This document shows, one piece after another, positions 54,501-63,029 of a stretch of DNA of 64,000 nucleotides. How positions within the stretch are numbered: position 1 is the first letter of the stretch; each line of letters begins with the position of its first letter. The notes beneath the pieces were generated by a model, which did no database searches, was not told the DNA's origin, and was given only the letters and a program-made list of their open reading frames with translations. The stretch spans positions 682,001 to 746,000 of the forward strand of contig NZ_CP081006.1 of assembly GCF_022317005.1 (NCBI RefSeq). The letters are read 5' to 3'. The stretch comes from Mycobacterium sp. IDR2000157661. Its GTDB lineage: Bacteria > Actinomycetota > Actinomycetes > Mycobacteriales > Mycobacteriaceae. The position numbers and the translations under genes are program-made.

Positions 54501-55746
54501 CGTCCAGCACCGCGTTCTCCGCGGCCCGGTTGGCCTGCTTGGTGTCGATGTAGGACACGTCCTTGCCCGTGTAGATCGGGTTCATGTCGCGGGTCTGAGG
54601 CGAGGCCTCGACGCCCCGCGCGGCGAGTTCGGCGCGCACCGCCGCGAAGAATTCCCTCGGCAGCGCGCAGACGAACCGCGGCCAGGTATAGCGGGAGTTC
54701 CAGGACCGGTGGATATCGGTGACCCACTTGTTCGGTGGCGTGTAGTCGGTGCCGACGGGCAGCAACACGTTGCGCGTCAGCGCCACCTTCTTCAGTGACC
54801 GGAACAGCCCGTAGGTCTCGGCTTCGGCCTGCTCGAGCGTGGCCGCCGAGTCCATCCACCACCCGGCCGCATAGTGGGCGGGCATGTAGTGCGTCAGCAG
54901 GCCGCGGCCGGACGGGGCGATCCACTCGAACTCGCTGCTGAACTGCATCCGCTCGGGGTCGCCGCCGCCGGCCATCGGGCCCCATTGGTGGTGCGGCCCG
55001 CGAGCCCATGAGCTCGACGTCAGGCCGGCGTCGGCGGCCATGCCGGGAAACTGAGGGTCGTGACCGAATGCGTCGAGCTGCCATGCCGTCGTCGGCTCGG
55101 CGCCCAGCACACCTCGCTGAAACCCGATGCCGCACATAAAGTTCCGGATGGTCGTCTCGGGGCTGGTGAGGTTGGTGTTCGGTTCGTTGTACGTGCCGCC
55201 CATCACCTCGACGCGACCGTCGGCGATGAACCGACGCAGGTCGGCGCGCTCCTCGGGATGGGTGTCCCAGAACGGTTTGAGGTAGTCGACCTCAGCGAGC
55301 ACGAATTTGTATTCCGGCTCGCGGCGGGCCATTTCGAGATGCGCGCGCACGAGGTCGAACGAGTTGGTCTGCCGGCAGCGGCCCGGCGGGTCCTCACTCC
55401 ATACGCTGGTGTAGGCACCCTGGGTGTTCCACCACACCGGGTCGTAATGGAAGTGGCTGATCATGTACACGGTCCAGCCGGGCTCGGCGACGGTGAGCAC
55501 GAACTCCACAGCGGAATCACCGCCGACCACCCGCGCCTGGCGCTGCTGGCCGACCACCGGGTCGCGCACCGACACCGGGACCTCGATCACTCCGTCCGAG
55601 TCGGCCGGTGCCTGCCCCGACAGTCCGTCGCCCTCGATGCGAACCTCGCCGCCGCCGGAGCACGCCACCCGCGCGATCTGGAGCGGCGCATTGGCGGGAC
55701 CGACGAACAGTTCCGTCGACTCCGCCGAGATGACCTGCACGCCCAA
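51574..55746 (-). CDS. Alpha-mannosidase (GH38)
   Basis: 1390 residues. The zinc/catalytic motifs are HFHYDPVWW (His98, His100 and Asp102), the nucleophile Asp225 in QLDAFGHDPQF and HHDAITGSESDQV near residue 470. The long C-terminal half is beta-rich (GH38 jelly-roll domains). Probably removes alpha-mannose from lipids or glycans. No signal peptide is obvious. Matches Rv0648 by position but is longer at the C-terminus. Confidence 0.93.
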   Translation of the reverse strand: MGVQVISAESTELFVGPANAPLQIARVACSGGGEVRIEGDGLSGQAPADSDGVIEVPVSVRDPVVGQQRQARVVGGDSAVEFVLTVAEPGWTVYMISHFHYDPVWWNTQGAYTSVWSEDPPGRCRQTNSFDLVRAHLEMARREPEYKFVLAEVDYLKPFWDTHPEERADLRRFIADGRVEVMGGTYNEPNTNLTSPETTIRNFMCGIGFQRGVLGAEPTTAWQLDAFGHDPQFPGMAADAGLTSSSWARGPHHQWGPMAGGGDPERMQFSSEFEWIAPSGRGLLTHYMPAHYAAGWWMDSAATLEQAEAETYGLFRSLKKVALTRNVLLPVGTDYTPPNKWVTDIHRSWNSRYTWPRFVCALPREFFAAVRAELAARGVEASPQTRDMNPIYTGKDVSYIDTKQANRAAENAVLDAEKFSVFAGLVCGAAYPEAALAKAWVQLVYGAHHDAITGSESDQVYLDLLTGWRDAWELGTRARDNSLAMLSRAVDGSVVVWNPLAHKRTDVVTVRLNEALGAGARVFDSEGVEQRVHVEDDGRSLSWLARDVPSLGWRSYRLEAADEAAGWVPLSGSEIANAHYTVTVDARRGGAVTSVREADGRRVVGLGNEIAVYEEYPAHPEAGEGPWHLLPKGPVMSSASGAAAGEVSVQAYRGPLGERLVVRGHIDGVLRYTQTLTLWHGVDRVECSTAVDDFADADRLLRLRWSCLLQGALPVSEVGDAVIGRGFGLLHEPGRREAVDSAEQPWTLDNPAFGWFGLSQTARVRVNGCDRAVAVAEVVAPSESQSSALARPLLVALVRAGVTATFSAAGQPRYGDLAVDSNLPDVRIALGGPDENAFTAAVLADAGPVYADELSRQLGASGAARVWVPADGALHEVWRPGADLRGARTLPVLIVAGDPLAGEIAAMVDDLGDFRIVVDQEAPSNVADDDGDGHTVALLNRGIPGFAVDSDGTLHMSLMRSCSGWPSGTWIDPPRRTAPDGSNFQLQHWTHVFDYALASGRGDWRESRIPARSSEFSHPLIAVVNPDSGTGHLPPWGSFLEIEPAGEVQLGALKAAGNPLAFGSSQPVHPSNGVTIRIVESLGAASEVMVTSGLRRVSDAARVDLLEQPRMQDASDGLSLHGFEIATVLARLNLPQVMQADDELAAEAEAAQPLYARYWLHNRGPAPLGGLPAVAHLHPQQVLASDSVVRLRLTVVSDCSDAGLHGRVRLVVPDGWSADPAVLPFMLPSGEYLDTDVTVSMPGTVPPGRYPVRAELTLTGSHLPASWRQMVEDVCVVDVNAPAEDVLLRLVSGPDPVEIAAGETAQLTVTVGTDACAAVAVEAHLISPWGTWEWIGPAATGMELAARGTADIVFDVAPPRGAQPGEWWALVRLAAAGHLVYSPAVKVTVR

Positions 55747-55780
55747 ACCCTACGGCCTACGCGCGATCGGCACGCCGAAG

Positions 55781-56047
55781 TCAGGATCCGTTGCGGCGGC
55801 CGATGATCAGGTCCTTGATCTCGGCCAGGTGCTCGTCGACCGAGCGAAATCTGGCCCGGGTCTCGTCGCGAAACCCGTAGAACTCCGTCTTCAGGTCCGC
55901 GACCTCGGACCTGACCGCAGTCAGGCCGAGCGATAGATCCCGCTGATTGACCGCCAAGGCGTTCACCGCGGCGAGCACTGCGCGGTAGTCGGCCTGCGAA
56001 GCCTCCAGCGCCGCAACACGAGCTTCCAAATCTTCCAGCGCGGCCAC
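55781..56047 (-). CDS. Small coiled-coil protein
   Basis: 88 residues, predicted coiled coil: MAALEDLEARVAALEASQAD, then LAVNQRDLSLGLTAVRSEVA. Resembles other short mycobacterial coiled-coil proteins, with no known function. It lies 34 bp before the mannosidase in the same direction, so may be co-transcribed. Confidence 0.6.
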   Translation of the reverse strand: MAALEDLEARVAALEASQADYRAVLAAVNALAVNQRDLSLGLTAVRSEVADLKTEFYGFRDETRARFRSVDEHLAEIKDLIIGRRNGS

Positions 56048-56097
56048 TACGCCATCCTAAGAGCCCGCGCACACCCCGGCAGCGGTTATCCCCAGGG

Positions 56098-56865
56098 CTA
56101 TCCTCGCGCGACGTCGACGACCAGCGCGCGGTGATCGGAGATCGTCAGCATCGGCGCACAGCACCGCACGATCCGCAGCCCGTGGTCGTCGGTGAGGATG
56201 TGGTCGAGCTGACGGTCGGGCTCGCCGGCCGGGAAGGTCAGCGCGGAGCCCAGCGGCCGCAACCGTGACCATCGGGCGACGGTCTGCGGTGTCAGGTTCA
56301 GGTCGCCCATCAGCATCCGCGGCGGCGGGAAGCCGCGCATGTCGCGCAGCAGTCGCCGCAGCTGCCTGCGGTTCCAGCCCGGCACGAAGGACAGGTGGGT
56401 GTTCGCGACCGTGAGCGGGCCCAGTGGCGTGTCGAACCGCCCGATCATCGCCGCCCGCGGTTCCTCGTCGACGATCTGCACCCGGTTCGGCCCGGGAAGA
56501 TACATCGGGAATCGCCCGGGGATCCGCGGCAGCCGCAGCACCTGCCACGAGTCGGCCGGGTACCGCGACAGCAACGCGATCCCGTAGGCGGCGGTGCCGG
56601 GCTGCTCGTCACCGGTCGCGGCCATCCACGTCGCACCGGGCGTTCCGGAGATCGCGGCCACGAACCGGTGACTCTGCGCGCCCATCGCCTCGGCGGCGAC
56701 GGCGGTCAGATCGGACATTCCAGAGCGCGGCTGATCGAGGTCGACCTCCTGCAGGGCGAGGACATCGGCGTCGAGTTGCTTGATCGATTCGACGAGCCGA
56801 TCCGGATGGACGACGCCGTCGTGAAGGCTTCGGCCGTGCAAGATGTTGAAAGTAGCCATCCGCAT
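56098..56865 (-). CDS. Endonuclease/exonuclease/phosphatase-family hydrolase
   Basis: 255 residues. EEP motifs are ATFNILHG, LALQEVDLDQ (catalytic Glu), ANTHLSFVPG, LMGDLNLTP and SDHRALVVDV. DNA-repair nuclease or phosphodiesterase/phosphatase cannot be told apart. Start may be 56865 or two codons in (ATFNILHG context). No signal peptide. Confidence 0.85.
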   Translation of the reverse strand: MRMATFNILHGRSLHDGVVHPDRLVESIKQLDADVLALQEVDLDQPRSGMSDLTAVAAEAMGAQSHRFVAAISGTPGATWMAATGDEQPGTAAYGIALLSRYPADSWQVLRLPRIPGRFPMYLPGPNRVQIVDEEPRAAMIGRFDTPLGPLTVANTHLSFVPGWNRRQLRRLLRDMRGFPPPRMLMGDLNLTPQTVARWSRLRPLGSALTFPAGEPDRQLDHILTDDHGLRIVRCCAPMLTISDHRALVVDVARG

Positions 56866-56909
56866 GGGTATCTACCTACCCACAATCGCCGCCGGCCATC
56901 AGGAGTGTC

Positions 56910-57461
56910 GTGCCACAACGAAACGACGATCTGCGCGACGCGCTCAAGCGCGCGGCGTCGGCGCTGCGCGCCCAGGGCCCGGAGTTCGCGCTGGGCGGCA
57001 GTTACGCGCTGTGGGTGTTCGGCGGGCCGGAACCCGTGCACGACGTCGATCTGGTCGTGGCCGAACCGGATACCGAGAAGGCCGCCGCCACCTTGGAGGA
57101 AGCCGGCTTCCGGGTGGAGCGAACGCCGGAGGACTGGCTGTTCAAGGCATGCGTCGGCGACGATTTCGTGATCGACGTGCTGCACCGCCTCAACGGCGTG
57201 CCGGTCGACAAGGAAAGAATCCTGGCTGCACAGGAGTACGACGTTCTCGCGATCCGCATGCGGGTCCTGCCGCCGACCGAGGTGGTGCGCGAAAAGCTCA
57301 ACTCGCTCAACGAACACAACTGCGACTTCACGGGGTTGCTGCCGGCTGTCCGTGCCGTTCGCGAAGAGTTGGACTGGAAACGAATCCGGAAGGACACCGA
57401 CGAGAATCCGTATGCCGCGGCGTTCGCGTTGCTCGCCGACCGGCTCGGGCTCACCGATTGA
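56910..57461 (+). CDS. Nucleotidyltransferase-like protein
   Basis: 183 residues. GGSYALWVFGGPEPVHDVDL supplies the GS...DxD core of the minimal nucleotidyltransferase fold, with IDVLHRLNGVPV later; other fold elements are short. GTG at 56910 follows AGGAG. It overlaps the WYL regulator end by 11 bp on the opposite strand. Could be an AMP-transferring enzyme or a toxin-like protein; unproven. Confidence 0.7.
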   Translation: MPQRNDDLRDALKRAASALRAQGPEFALGGSYALWVFGGPEPVHDVDLVVAEPDTEKAAATLEEAGFRVERTPEDWLFKACVGDDFVIDVLHRLNGVPVDKERILAAQEYDVLAIRMRVLPPTEVVREKLNSLNEHNCDFTGLLPAVRAVREELDWKRIRKDTDENPYAAAFALLADRLGLTD

Positions 57462-58407
57462 CGGTGGCACGTCGCAACCGCGCCGACACCGCTGCCACCG
57501 CGCGGATCAGCTCCGGTGGCTCCAGCACCTCGAAGTCATAGCCGACGGCGGCGAAGTAGGACACCATGCGCTCTGGGTCATCGGCGCCGGTGGTCACGAC
57601 GCACGCGTTCGGGCCGTCGGGTTCGATGGTGACGGAAGCAGGCGAGAAATGTTGACGCAGAACGGTTTCTGCGGCGCGAAACCGCACGCGGGCGACGTAG
57701 CGGTACGGCGAGCTGCTGATCGACCGGCCGACGTAGGCCGCGGCGTCCGGAGCGTCGCGGGCGGTGAACGTGGTGCCCGTGGCCCGCACGTCCGACATCC
57801 GGTCCAGGCGCAGGCTGCGCCAGTCCTGCTTGTCGCGGTCGTAGGCCAACAAGTACCAGCGTCGGCCGGTGGTGACGAGTTGATACGGCTCGAGCCGCCG
57901 CCGGGTGGCATTGCCGCGGATGTCGACGTAGCCGGCGGCGACGTGTTCGCGGTCGCGGCAGGCACGTGCCAAGGTCATCAACACCTCCGGTGCGACGGGC
58001 TCATCCGACGGGGAGGTCAGCGTGACGGTCGCCTCGTGCACCGCCGACACCTGGGACCGCAGCCGCGACGGCATCACCTGGTCGAGCTTGGTCAGCGCCC
58101 GCAGCGCCGACTCACCCACCCCGGCCACCGACCCGCCTGCCGCCAGCCGCAGACAGACGGCCATCGCCACCGCCTCGTCGGGATCGAGCAGCAGCGGCGG
58201 CAGCGCCGCCCCGGCGCCCAACTGGTATCCCCCGCCGTGGCCCTTGCTGGCGTGCACGGGATAACCGAGATCGCGCAGCCGCTCGACGTCGCGGCGCACG
58301 CTGCGCGTCGTCACGCCGAGGCGGTCGGCGAGTTCCTCGCCGGTCCACACCCGACGTGACTGCAACAGCCCGAGCAGTTGCAGCACCCGGCTCGTCGTCT
58401 CCGACAC
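57451..58407 (-). CDS. WYL-domain transcriptional regulator (YafY-type)
   Basis: 318 residues. HTH at the N-terminus (LGLLQSRRVWTGEELADRLG and TTRSVRRDVERLRDLGYPV), then a WYL domain (GRRWYLLAYDRDKQDW) and C-terminal WCX part. WYL proteins bind nucleotides or nucleic acids and regulate stress genes. GTG start at 58407. Divergent from two DinB genes, with the palindrome at 58430-58448 between them. Confidence 0.88.
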   Translation of the reverse strand: MSETTSRVLQLLGLLQSRRVWTGEELADRLGVTTRSVRRDVERLRDLGYPVHASKGHGGGYQLGAGAALPPLLLDPDEAVAMAVCLRLAAGGSVAGVGESALRALTKLDQVMPSRLRSQVSAVHEATVTLTSPSDEPVAPEVLMTLARACRDREHVAAGYVDIRGNATRRRLEPYQLVTTGRRWYLLAYDRDKQDWRSLRLDRMSDVRATGTTFTARDAPDAAAYVGRSISSSPYRYVARVRFRAAETVLRQHFSPASVTIEPDGPNACVVTTGADDPERMVSYFAAVGYDFEVLEPPELIRAVAAVSARLRRATVNR

Positions 58408-58429
58408 GCCTACCAGCCTGACACAGTTT

Positions 58430-58448
58430 TAGGACAGAAGCTGTCCTA
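58430..58448. promoter_or_regulatory. Candidate WYL-regulator operator
   Basis: TAGGACAG-AAG-CTGTCCTA is a perfect 8-bp inverted repeat in the 62-bp gap between the regulator and the first DinB gene. A TATA-like run follows, so binding would control both genes. Confidence 0.7.
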
Positions 58449-58469
58449 TATCCGCGTCATGCTGTCCCC

Positions 58470-58994
58470 ATGACATCTGCGGACCATCTCGCCGAGCAGC
58501 TCGACTTCCACTGGACGCACTTCCTGCGCCCGCGCCTCGACGGACTCACCGACGGCGAGTACTTCTGGCAACCGGTGCCGAACTGCTGGACCGTGCACCC
58601 GGACGGGTCGGTCGACTTCGCCTACCCCGAACCCGACCCGCCGCCGTTCACGACCATCGGTTGGCGGCTCGCGCACGTCATCGTCGGCGTGCTGGCCGTG
58701 CGCAACCACCACCACTTCGGCGCACCGGAGGCCGGCTACGACACCTGGCGCTACGCCACTGACGCCGCGACCGCGCTGCGCCAACTCGACGAGCAGTACC
58801 GCATCTGGAACGCCGGCGTGCGCGGCCTGTCCGACGACGATCTCGATCGGCCCTGCGGACAGGCCGAAGGACCGTACGCCCAGTACCCGATGACCGACCT
58901 GGTCCTGCACATCAACCGCGAGACCATCCACCACGGCGCCGAAATCGCTTGTATCCGAGATCTTTACCGCCACACCAACACGAAGGGTAAGTAA
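58470..58994 (+). CDS. DinB-family protein (first copy)
   Basis: 174 residues. Four-helix DinB/YfiT fold; metal-binding His are suggested by FHWTHFLRP, LAHVIVGVLAVRN and HINRETIHHGAE. Often thiol-dependent (mycothiol) enzymes in actinobacteria. Two bases separate it from the second DinB gene. First gene of the operon facing the WYL regulator. Confidence 0.82.
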   Translation: MTSADHLAEQLDFHWTHFLRPRLDGLTDGEYFWQPVPNCWTVHPDGSVDFAYPEPDPPPFTTIGWRLAHVIVGVLAVRNHHHFGAPEAGYDTWRYATDAATALRQLDEQYRIWNAGVRGLSDDDLDRPCGQAEGPYAQYPMTDLVLHINRETIHHGAEIACIRDLYRHTNTKGK

Positions 58995-58996
58995 CC

Positions 58997-59602
58997 ATGC
59001 CAGGAATGCCGCCACCGGCCGCCGACGAACGCCAGAGTCTCCTCGAGTTCCTGGCGTTCCAGCAGAACGCCTTCTACGCCGCCGCCTACGGGTTGACCGA
59101 CGAGCAGGCGCGCTCCACGCCGTCGGTCAGCGCGCTGTCGATCGGAGGGCTGGTCAAACACGCCGCAGGCGTGCAGAAGGGCTGGGTGCAGCGTGCGGCC
59201 TGCGCACCGGACTTCCCACCCAAGGACGACCGTCCGATGGAGGAGATCGTCGCCGAGTACGGCGAGCAGTACGTCATGCGCGACGACGAGACGCTCGAGC
59301 AACTGCTCGCCGCATTCGAACAGCAGAACGCCGAGTCGCTGCGGGTGTTCGGGGAGGCCGACCTCGACACCCCGGTGCCGGTCCCGCCCGACGTGCCGTG
59401 GTTCCCGCAGGACCTGGACCACTGGACCGTGCGCTGGGTGATCCTGCACCTGATCGAGGAGCTGTCGCGCCACGCCGGGCATGCCGACATCATTCGCGAA
59501 TCGCTCGACGGCGCAACGATGTACGAGTTGCTGGCCGCTCGTGAAGAATGGCCCGAGACCGACTGGATCAAGCGCTGGAAGCCGGCCGCCGCCGAGGGCT
59601 GA
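58997..59602 (+). CDS. DinB/DUF664-family protein (second copy)
   Basis: 201 residues. Helical, with motif LVKHAAGVQKGWVQRA, then TVRWVILHLIEELSRHAGHA DI giving the metal-ligand His. Same family as the upstream gene, so both probably use mycothiol or another thiol. Start ATG follows 2 bases after the previous stop. Convergent with the AbiEi-like gene. Confidence 0.82.
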   Translation: MPGMPPPAADERQSLLEFLAFQQNAFYAAAYGLTDEQARSTPSVSALSIGGLVKHAAGVQKGWVQRAACAPDFPPKDDRPMEEIVAEYGEQYVMRDDETLEQLLAAFEQQNAESLRVFGEADLDTPVPVPPDVPWFPQDLDHWTVRWVILHLIEELSRHAGHADIIRESLDGATMYELLAAREEWPETDWIKRWKPAAAEG

Positions 59603-59631
59603 TCCGGCGCTACCCCCGCCCCTCGCCGCGC

Positions 59632-59686
59632 GTGAGCGCCCATGGTCGCTACGCCGGGCGTTTGACGACCATGGCTTCTCGCTCAC
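59632..59686. repeat. Hairpin element 1 (3' end of the AbiEi-like gene)
   Basis: GTGAGCG (59632-59638) pairs with CGCTCAC (59680-59686), and inner CCATGGTCG (59640-59648) with CGACCATGG (59666-59674). It covers the gene stop and may end both convergent transcripts. Similar to the element at 60557-60609. Confidence 0.75.
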
Positions 59687-60518
59687 GCTGTGCCCAAGCT
59701 CGGCGAACCCGGTCGACGACGTCGCGCGCCGAGTCTTCATTGATGACGCGTACGTGGATCCACCCCAACTCGATGAGCGCCCGCAGCCGCCTGACGTCCC
59801 ATGCATACTGCGCGCGGTCCGTGCGGTGCTGGTCGCCGTCGTACTCGACCGCGATCTTGACTTTGGGCCAGCCCATGTCGAGGTAGGCGAACGGATACCC
59901 GTCGGCGTGGTGAACGGGGATCTGAGTCTGCGGCCGCGGGAAACCGGAGTCCACGAGCAGAAGGCGCAGCCACGACTCCTTCGGCGACTGAGCGCCGCCG
60001 TCCATCAGCTCGAACGCCTCGCGGCACTGCGCCACCCTTTTCGCACCGGCATAGCGCTCGGCGAGCGCGACGGCGTCCACCTTGCGCAGTCGAGTCGCGG
60101 CGACCAACGCGTCAAGGTGCGTGACGGCGCTGACGCGGGACTGGTGGCGAGCCAGGTCGAGCGCCACGCGCGCAGGCGTCGCGACAGACATGCCGTCGAT
60201 ATCGCACATTTCATCGTCGGCGATGCGCTCGCGCCGGGTGACGATGCCCTCGGGAGCCCGGTTGTTCGGCCAGAGCATTTCGATCGGCGCCTGCTCGTCG
60301 ACCCATTTCGCGCCGTGCAGCGCAGCCGCCGCCCGACCTGTGATTACTGCCCGGCGCCCGGACCACAGCCACGCGCCAACGCTTCTGTCCCGCAGCGTCG
60401 GCACGTCGTCGCGTGGTACGTACACGTCGGGGTAGAGCGCGCGATACCGCCAACGCAAACGCGCCCGCGTGATATGCCCCGTTGCGACGGCCTCTGAGCC
60501 GAGAACGATCTCCCCCAC
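59649..60518 (-). CDS. AbiEi/DUF559-like protein with endonuclease-like C-terminus
   Basis: 289 residues from the GTG at 60518 (VGEIVLGSEAVA). The N-terminal part looks like AbiEi-type antitoxin winged-helix (LRWRYRALYPDVYVPRDDVP, GRRAVITGRAAAALHG). The C-terminal part resembles the VSR/DUF559 endonuclease-like fold (KVKIAVEYDGDQHRTDRAQY, ALIELGWIHVRVINED). Such genes are widespread and multicopy in mycobacteria. Target unknown; no partner toxin is adjacent. The gene is flanked by two related hairpin elements. Confidence 0.72.
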   Translation of the reverse strand: MGEIVLGSEAVATGHITRARLRWRYRALYPDVYVPRDDVPTLRDRSVGAWLWSGRRAVITGRAAAALHGAKWVDEQAPIEMLWPNNRAPEGIVTRRERIADDEMCDIDGMSVATPARVALDLARHQSRVSAVTHLDALVAATRLRKVDAVALAERYAGAKRVAQCREAFELMDGGAQSPKESWLRLLLVDSGFPRPQTQIPVHHADGYPFAYLDMGWPKVKIAVEYDGDQHRTDRAQYAWDVRRLRALIELGWIHVRVINEDSARDVVDRVRRAWAQREREAMVVKRPA

Positions 60519-60556
60519 ACCGGAAGCATGGTCGACGCCGCGCAATGCACCGGGCC

Positions 60557-60609
60557 GTGAGCGCTCATGGCTGTGAATAACCTCGCGCAACGACCATGAA
60601 CGCTCGCTC
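60557..60609. repeat. Hairpin element 2 (upstream of the AbiEi-like gene)
   Basis: GTGAGCGCTCATGG (60557-60570) and ACGACCATGAACGCTCGCTC at the end form an imperfect hairpin. It is in the same orientation as element 1 (59632-59686), sharing GTGAGCGC-CATGG and ACGACCATG. The rest of the 174-bp gap 60519-60692 holds nothing recognised. Confidence 0.65.
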
Positions 60610-60692
60610 GGGCCGCTAGGGCCGCGAGCACCTCACTGTGAGCCGGTCCACACGTTTTCAGACTCTAAGAAATCTTTGAGACACTGGCCGCT

Positions 60693-62060
60693 ATGAATAC
60701 CACGCGAAAGACTCAGCACCGCGAGGTAGCCAAATTGGACCGGGTCCCACTCCCGGTCGAAGCTGCCCGCATCGGAGCGACGGGCTGGCAGATCACGCGC
60801 ACGGGCGCGCGGGTCGTCTCCACGATGGCTTCCAAGGGCTCGCTGCAACAGAAGATCGTCAAGCAGGTCCCGCAAGCGTTCGCCGACCTGGGCCCGACGT
60901 ACGTCAAGTTCGGCCAGATCATCGCGTCGAGCCCCGGAGCGTTCGGCGAGCCGCTGTCCAAGGAGTTCCGCAGCCTGCTCGACCGCGTGCCGCCGGCCGA
61001 CGAGAAGGAGATCCACAAGCTGTTCGTCGAGGACCTCGGCGACGAACCGGCGAACCTGTTCAAGAGCTTCGACGAGAAGCCCTTCGCCTCCGCCTCGATC
61101 GCGCAGGTGCACTACGCGACGCTGCACACCGGCGAGGAGGTCGTCGTCAAGATCCAGCGCCCCGGCATCCGCCGCCGCGTCGCCGCCGACCTGCAGATCC
61201 TCAAGCGCGGCGCGCGCCTGGTGGAGTTCGCCAAGCTGGGCCAGCGTCTGTCCGCGCAGAATGTGGTCGCCGACTTCGCCGACAACCTCGCCGAGGAGCT
61301 CGACTTCCGGCTCGAGGCGCAGTCGATGGACGCCTGGGTGGCCCACATGCACGCCTCGCCGCTGGGCCGCAACATCCGGGTGCCGCAGGTCTACTGGGAC
61401 CTCACCAGCGAGCGGGTGCTGACCATGGAGCGCATCCAGGGCACCCGCATCGACGACGTCAAAGCCATCCGTCAGAAGGGCTTCGACGGCACCGACCTGG
61501 TCAAGGCGCTGCTGTTCAGCCTCTTCGAGGGCGGGCTGCGTCACGGCCTGTTCCACGGCGACCTGCACGCCGGCAACCTCTACGTCGACGACGACGGCAA
61601 GATCGTCTTCTTCGACTTCGGAATCATGGGCCGCATCGACCCGCGCACACGGTGGCTGCTCAGAGAGCTGGTCCATGCGCTGCTCGTCAAGAAGGACCAC
61701 GCCGCGGCGGGCAAGATCGTCGTGCTGATGGGCGCCGTCGGCACCGTGAAGCCCGAGGCGCAGGCCGCCAAGGACCTGGAGAAGTTCGCCACGCCGCTGA
61801 CGATGTCGACGCTGGGTGACATGAGCTATGCCGACATCGGCAAGCAGCTCTCGACGCTGGCCGAGGCCTACGACGTGAAGCTGCCGCGGGAGCTGGTGCT
61901 CATCGGCAAGCAGTTCCTCTACGTCGAGCGCTACATGAAGCTGCTGGCGCCGAAGTGGCAGATGATGAGTGACCCGCAGCTGACCGGGTACTTCGCGAAC
62001 TTCATGGTGGAGGTCACCCGCGAACACAAAGAGCATCACACCGATGAGCTGGAGGTCTGA
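60693..62060 (+). CDS. AarF/ABC1 (UbiB-type) kinase-like protein
   Basis: 455 residues. ABC1 motifs are GPTYVKFGQIIASSP (KxGQ), ASASIAQVHYATLHTGEEVV, VKIQRPG, AEELDFRLEAQSM, HGDLHAGNLYV and FFDFGIMG. UbiB-family proteins are atypical kinases/ATPases tied to isoprenoid-lipid metabolism. Matches Rv0647c next to lipG and mmaA. It overlaps the next gene by 17 bp. Confidence 0.92.
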   Translation: MNTTRKTQHREVAKLDRVPLPVEAARIGATGWQITRTGARVVSTMASKGSLQQKIVKQVPQAFADLGPTYVKFGQIIASSPGAFGEPLSKEFRSLLDRVPPADEKEIHKLFVEDLGDEPANLFKSFDEKPFASASIAQVHYATLHTGEEVVVKIQRPGIRRRVAADLQILKRGARLVEFAKLGQRLSAQNVVADFADNLAEELDFRLEAQSMDAWVAHMHASPLGRNIRVPQVYWDLTSERVLTMERIQGTRIDDVKAIRQKGFDGTDLVKALLFSLFEGGLRHGLFHGDLHAGNLYVDDDGKIVFFDFGIMGRIDPRTRWLLRELVHALLVKKDHAAAGKIVVLMGAVGTVKPEAQAAKDLEKFATPLTMSTLGDMSYADIGKQLSTLAEAYDVKLPRELVLIGKQFLYVERYMKLLAPKWQMMSDPQLTGYFANFMVEVTREHKEHHTDELEV

Positions 62061-62967
62061 GTTGCAGGTCCGTGAGGGCAAGGCGCCGTCCGGGGAGCTG
62101 CAGATCCACTACGAGGACATGGGCGACCCCGACCACCCGGCGGTGCTGCTCATCATGGGTCTCGGCGCGCAGTTGCTGTTCTGGCGGGACGGCTTCTGCC
62201 GCAAGCTCGTCGACCAGGGCCTGCGGGTGATCCGCTTCGACAACCGCGACGTCGGGCTGTCGAGCTACTTCGACGGGCATCGTCCCAGAGGGTCGCGGGT
62301 CGGCAACATGGCGCGCTCGCTGCTTGGCCGCAAGAGCCCGTCGCTGTACACCCTCGAGGACATGGCCGACGACGCCGCCGCGCTGCTCGATCACCTCGAC
62401 ATCGACCGCGCGCACGTCGTGGGCGGTTCGATGGGCGGCATGATCGCCCAGATCTTCGCCGCGCGGCACGCCCACCGCACCCACACGCTCGGCGTCATCT
62501 TCTCGTCCAATAATCAGCCACTGCTGCCGCCGCCGGGTCCGCAACAGCTGCTGGCGGTGATCACCGGCCCGTCGCCGAAGGCTCCCCGCGAAGAGATCAT
62601 CGAGAACTCGATCCGCGTGAGCCGGATCATCGGCAGCCCCGCCTACCCGGCGACCGAGGAGACGTTGCGCGCCGACGCGGTCGCGTTCTACGAGCGCGCG
62701 TTCAATCCGCATGGCATCGCACGGCAGTTCAACGCCATCACCGGCAGCGGCAGCCTGCGCAAGTACAACCGGCAGACAACTGCACCGACGGTCGTCATCC
62801 ACGGCAAGGCCGACAAGCTGATGCGGCCCTCCGGCGGCAAAGCCATCGCCAAGGCTGTCCCGAACTCGCGGCTGGTGCTGTTCGACGGCATGGGCCACGA
62901 ACTGCCCGAACCGCTGTGGGACGACATCGTGGGCGTGCTGAAGTCGCACTTCGGTGCCGCCACGTGA
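62044..62967 (+). CDS. lipG: Alpha/beta-hydrolase LipG-like
   Basis: 307 residues. Cap-type alpha/beta fold: oxyanion LLIMGLGAQLLFW, nucleophile GGSMGGM (HVVGGSMGGMIAQ), and C-terminal His in DGMGHELPEP. Likely a lipase/esterase. Start ATG at 62044 overlaps the kinase; a TTG at 62061 with GGAGG upstream is possible. Order ABC1-lipG-mmaA matches Rv0647c-Rv0645c. Confidence 0.88.
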   Translation: MSWRSELQVREGKAPSGELQIHYEDMGDPDHPAVLLIMGLGAQLLFWRDGFCRKLVDQGLRVIRFDNRDVGLSSYFDGHRPRGSRVGNMARSLLGRKSPSLYTLEDMADDAAALLDHLDIDRAHVVGGSMGGMIAQIFAARHAHRTHTLGVIFSSNNQPLLPPPGPQQLLAVITGPSPKAPREEIIENSIRVSRIIGSPAYPATEETLRADAVAFYERAFNPHGIARQFNAITGSGSLRKYNRQTTAPTVVIHGKADKLMRPSGGKAIAKAVPNSRLVLFDGMGHELPEPLWDDIVGVLKSHFGAAT

Positions 62968-63029
62968 CCCCACGCTGCAAGACTCTCGATTCGTTACCCA
63001 AGCCCTCGACCACGTAGATTCACACCGTT

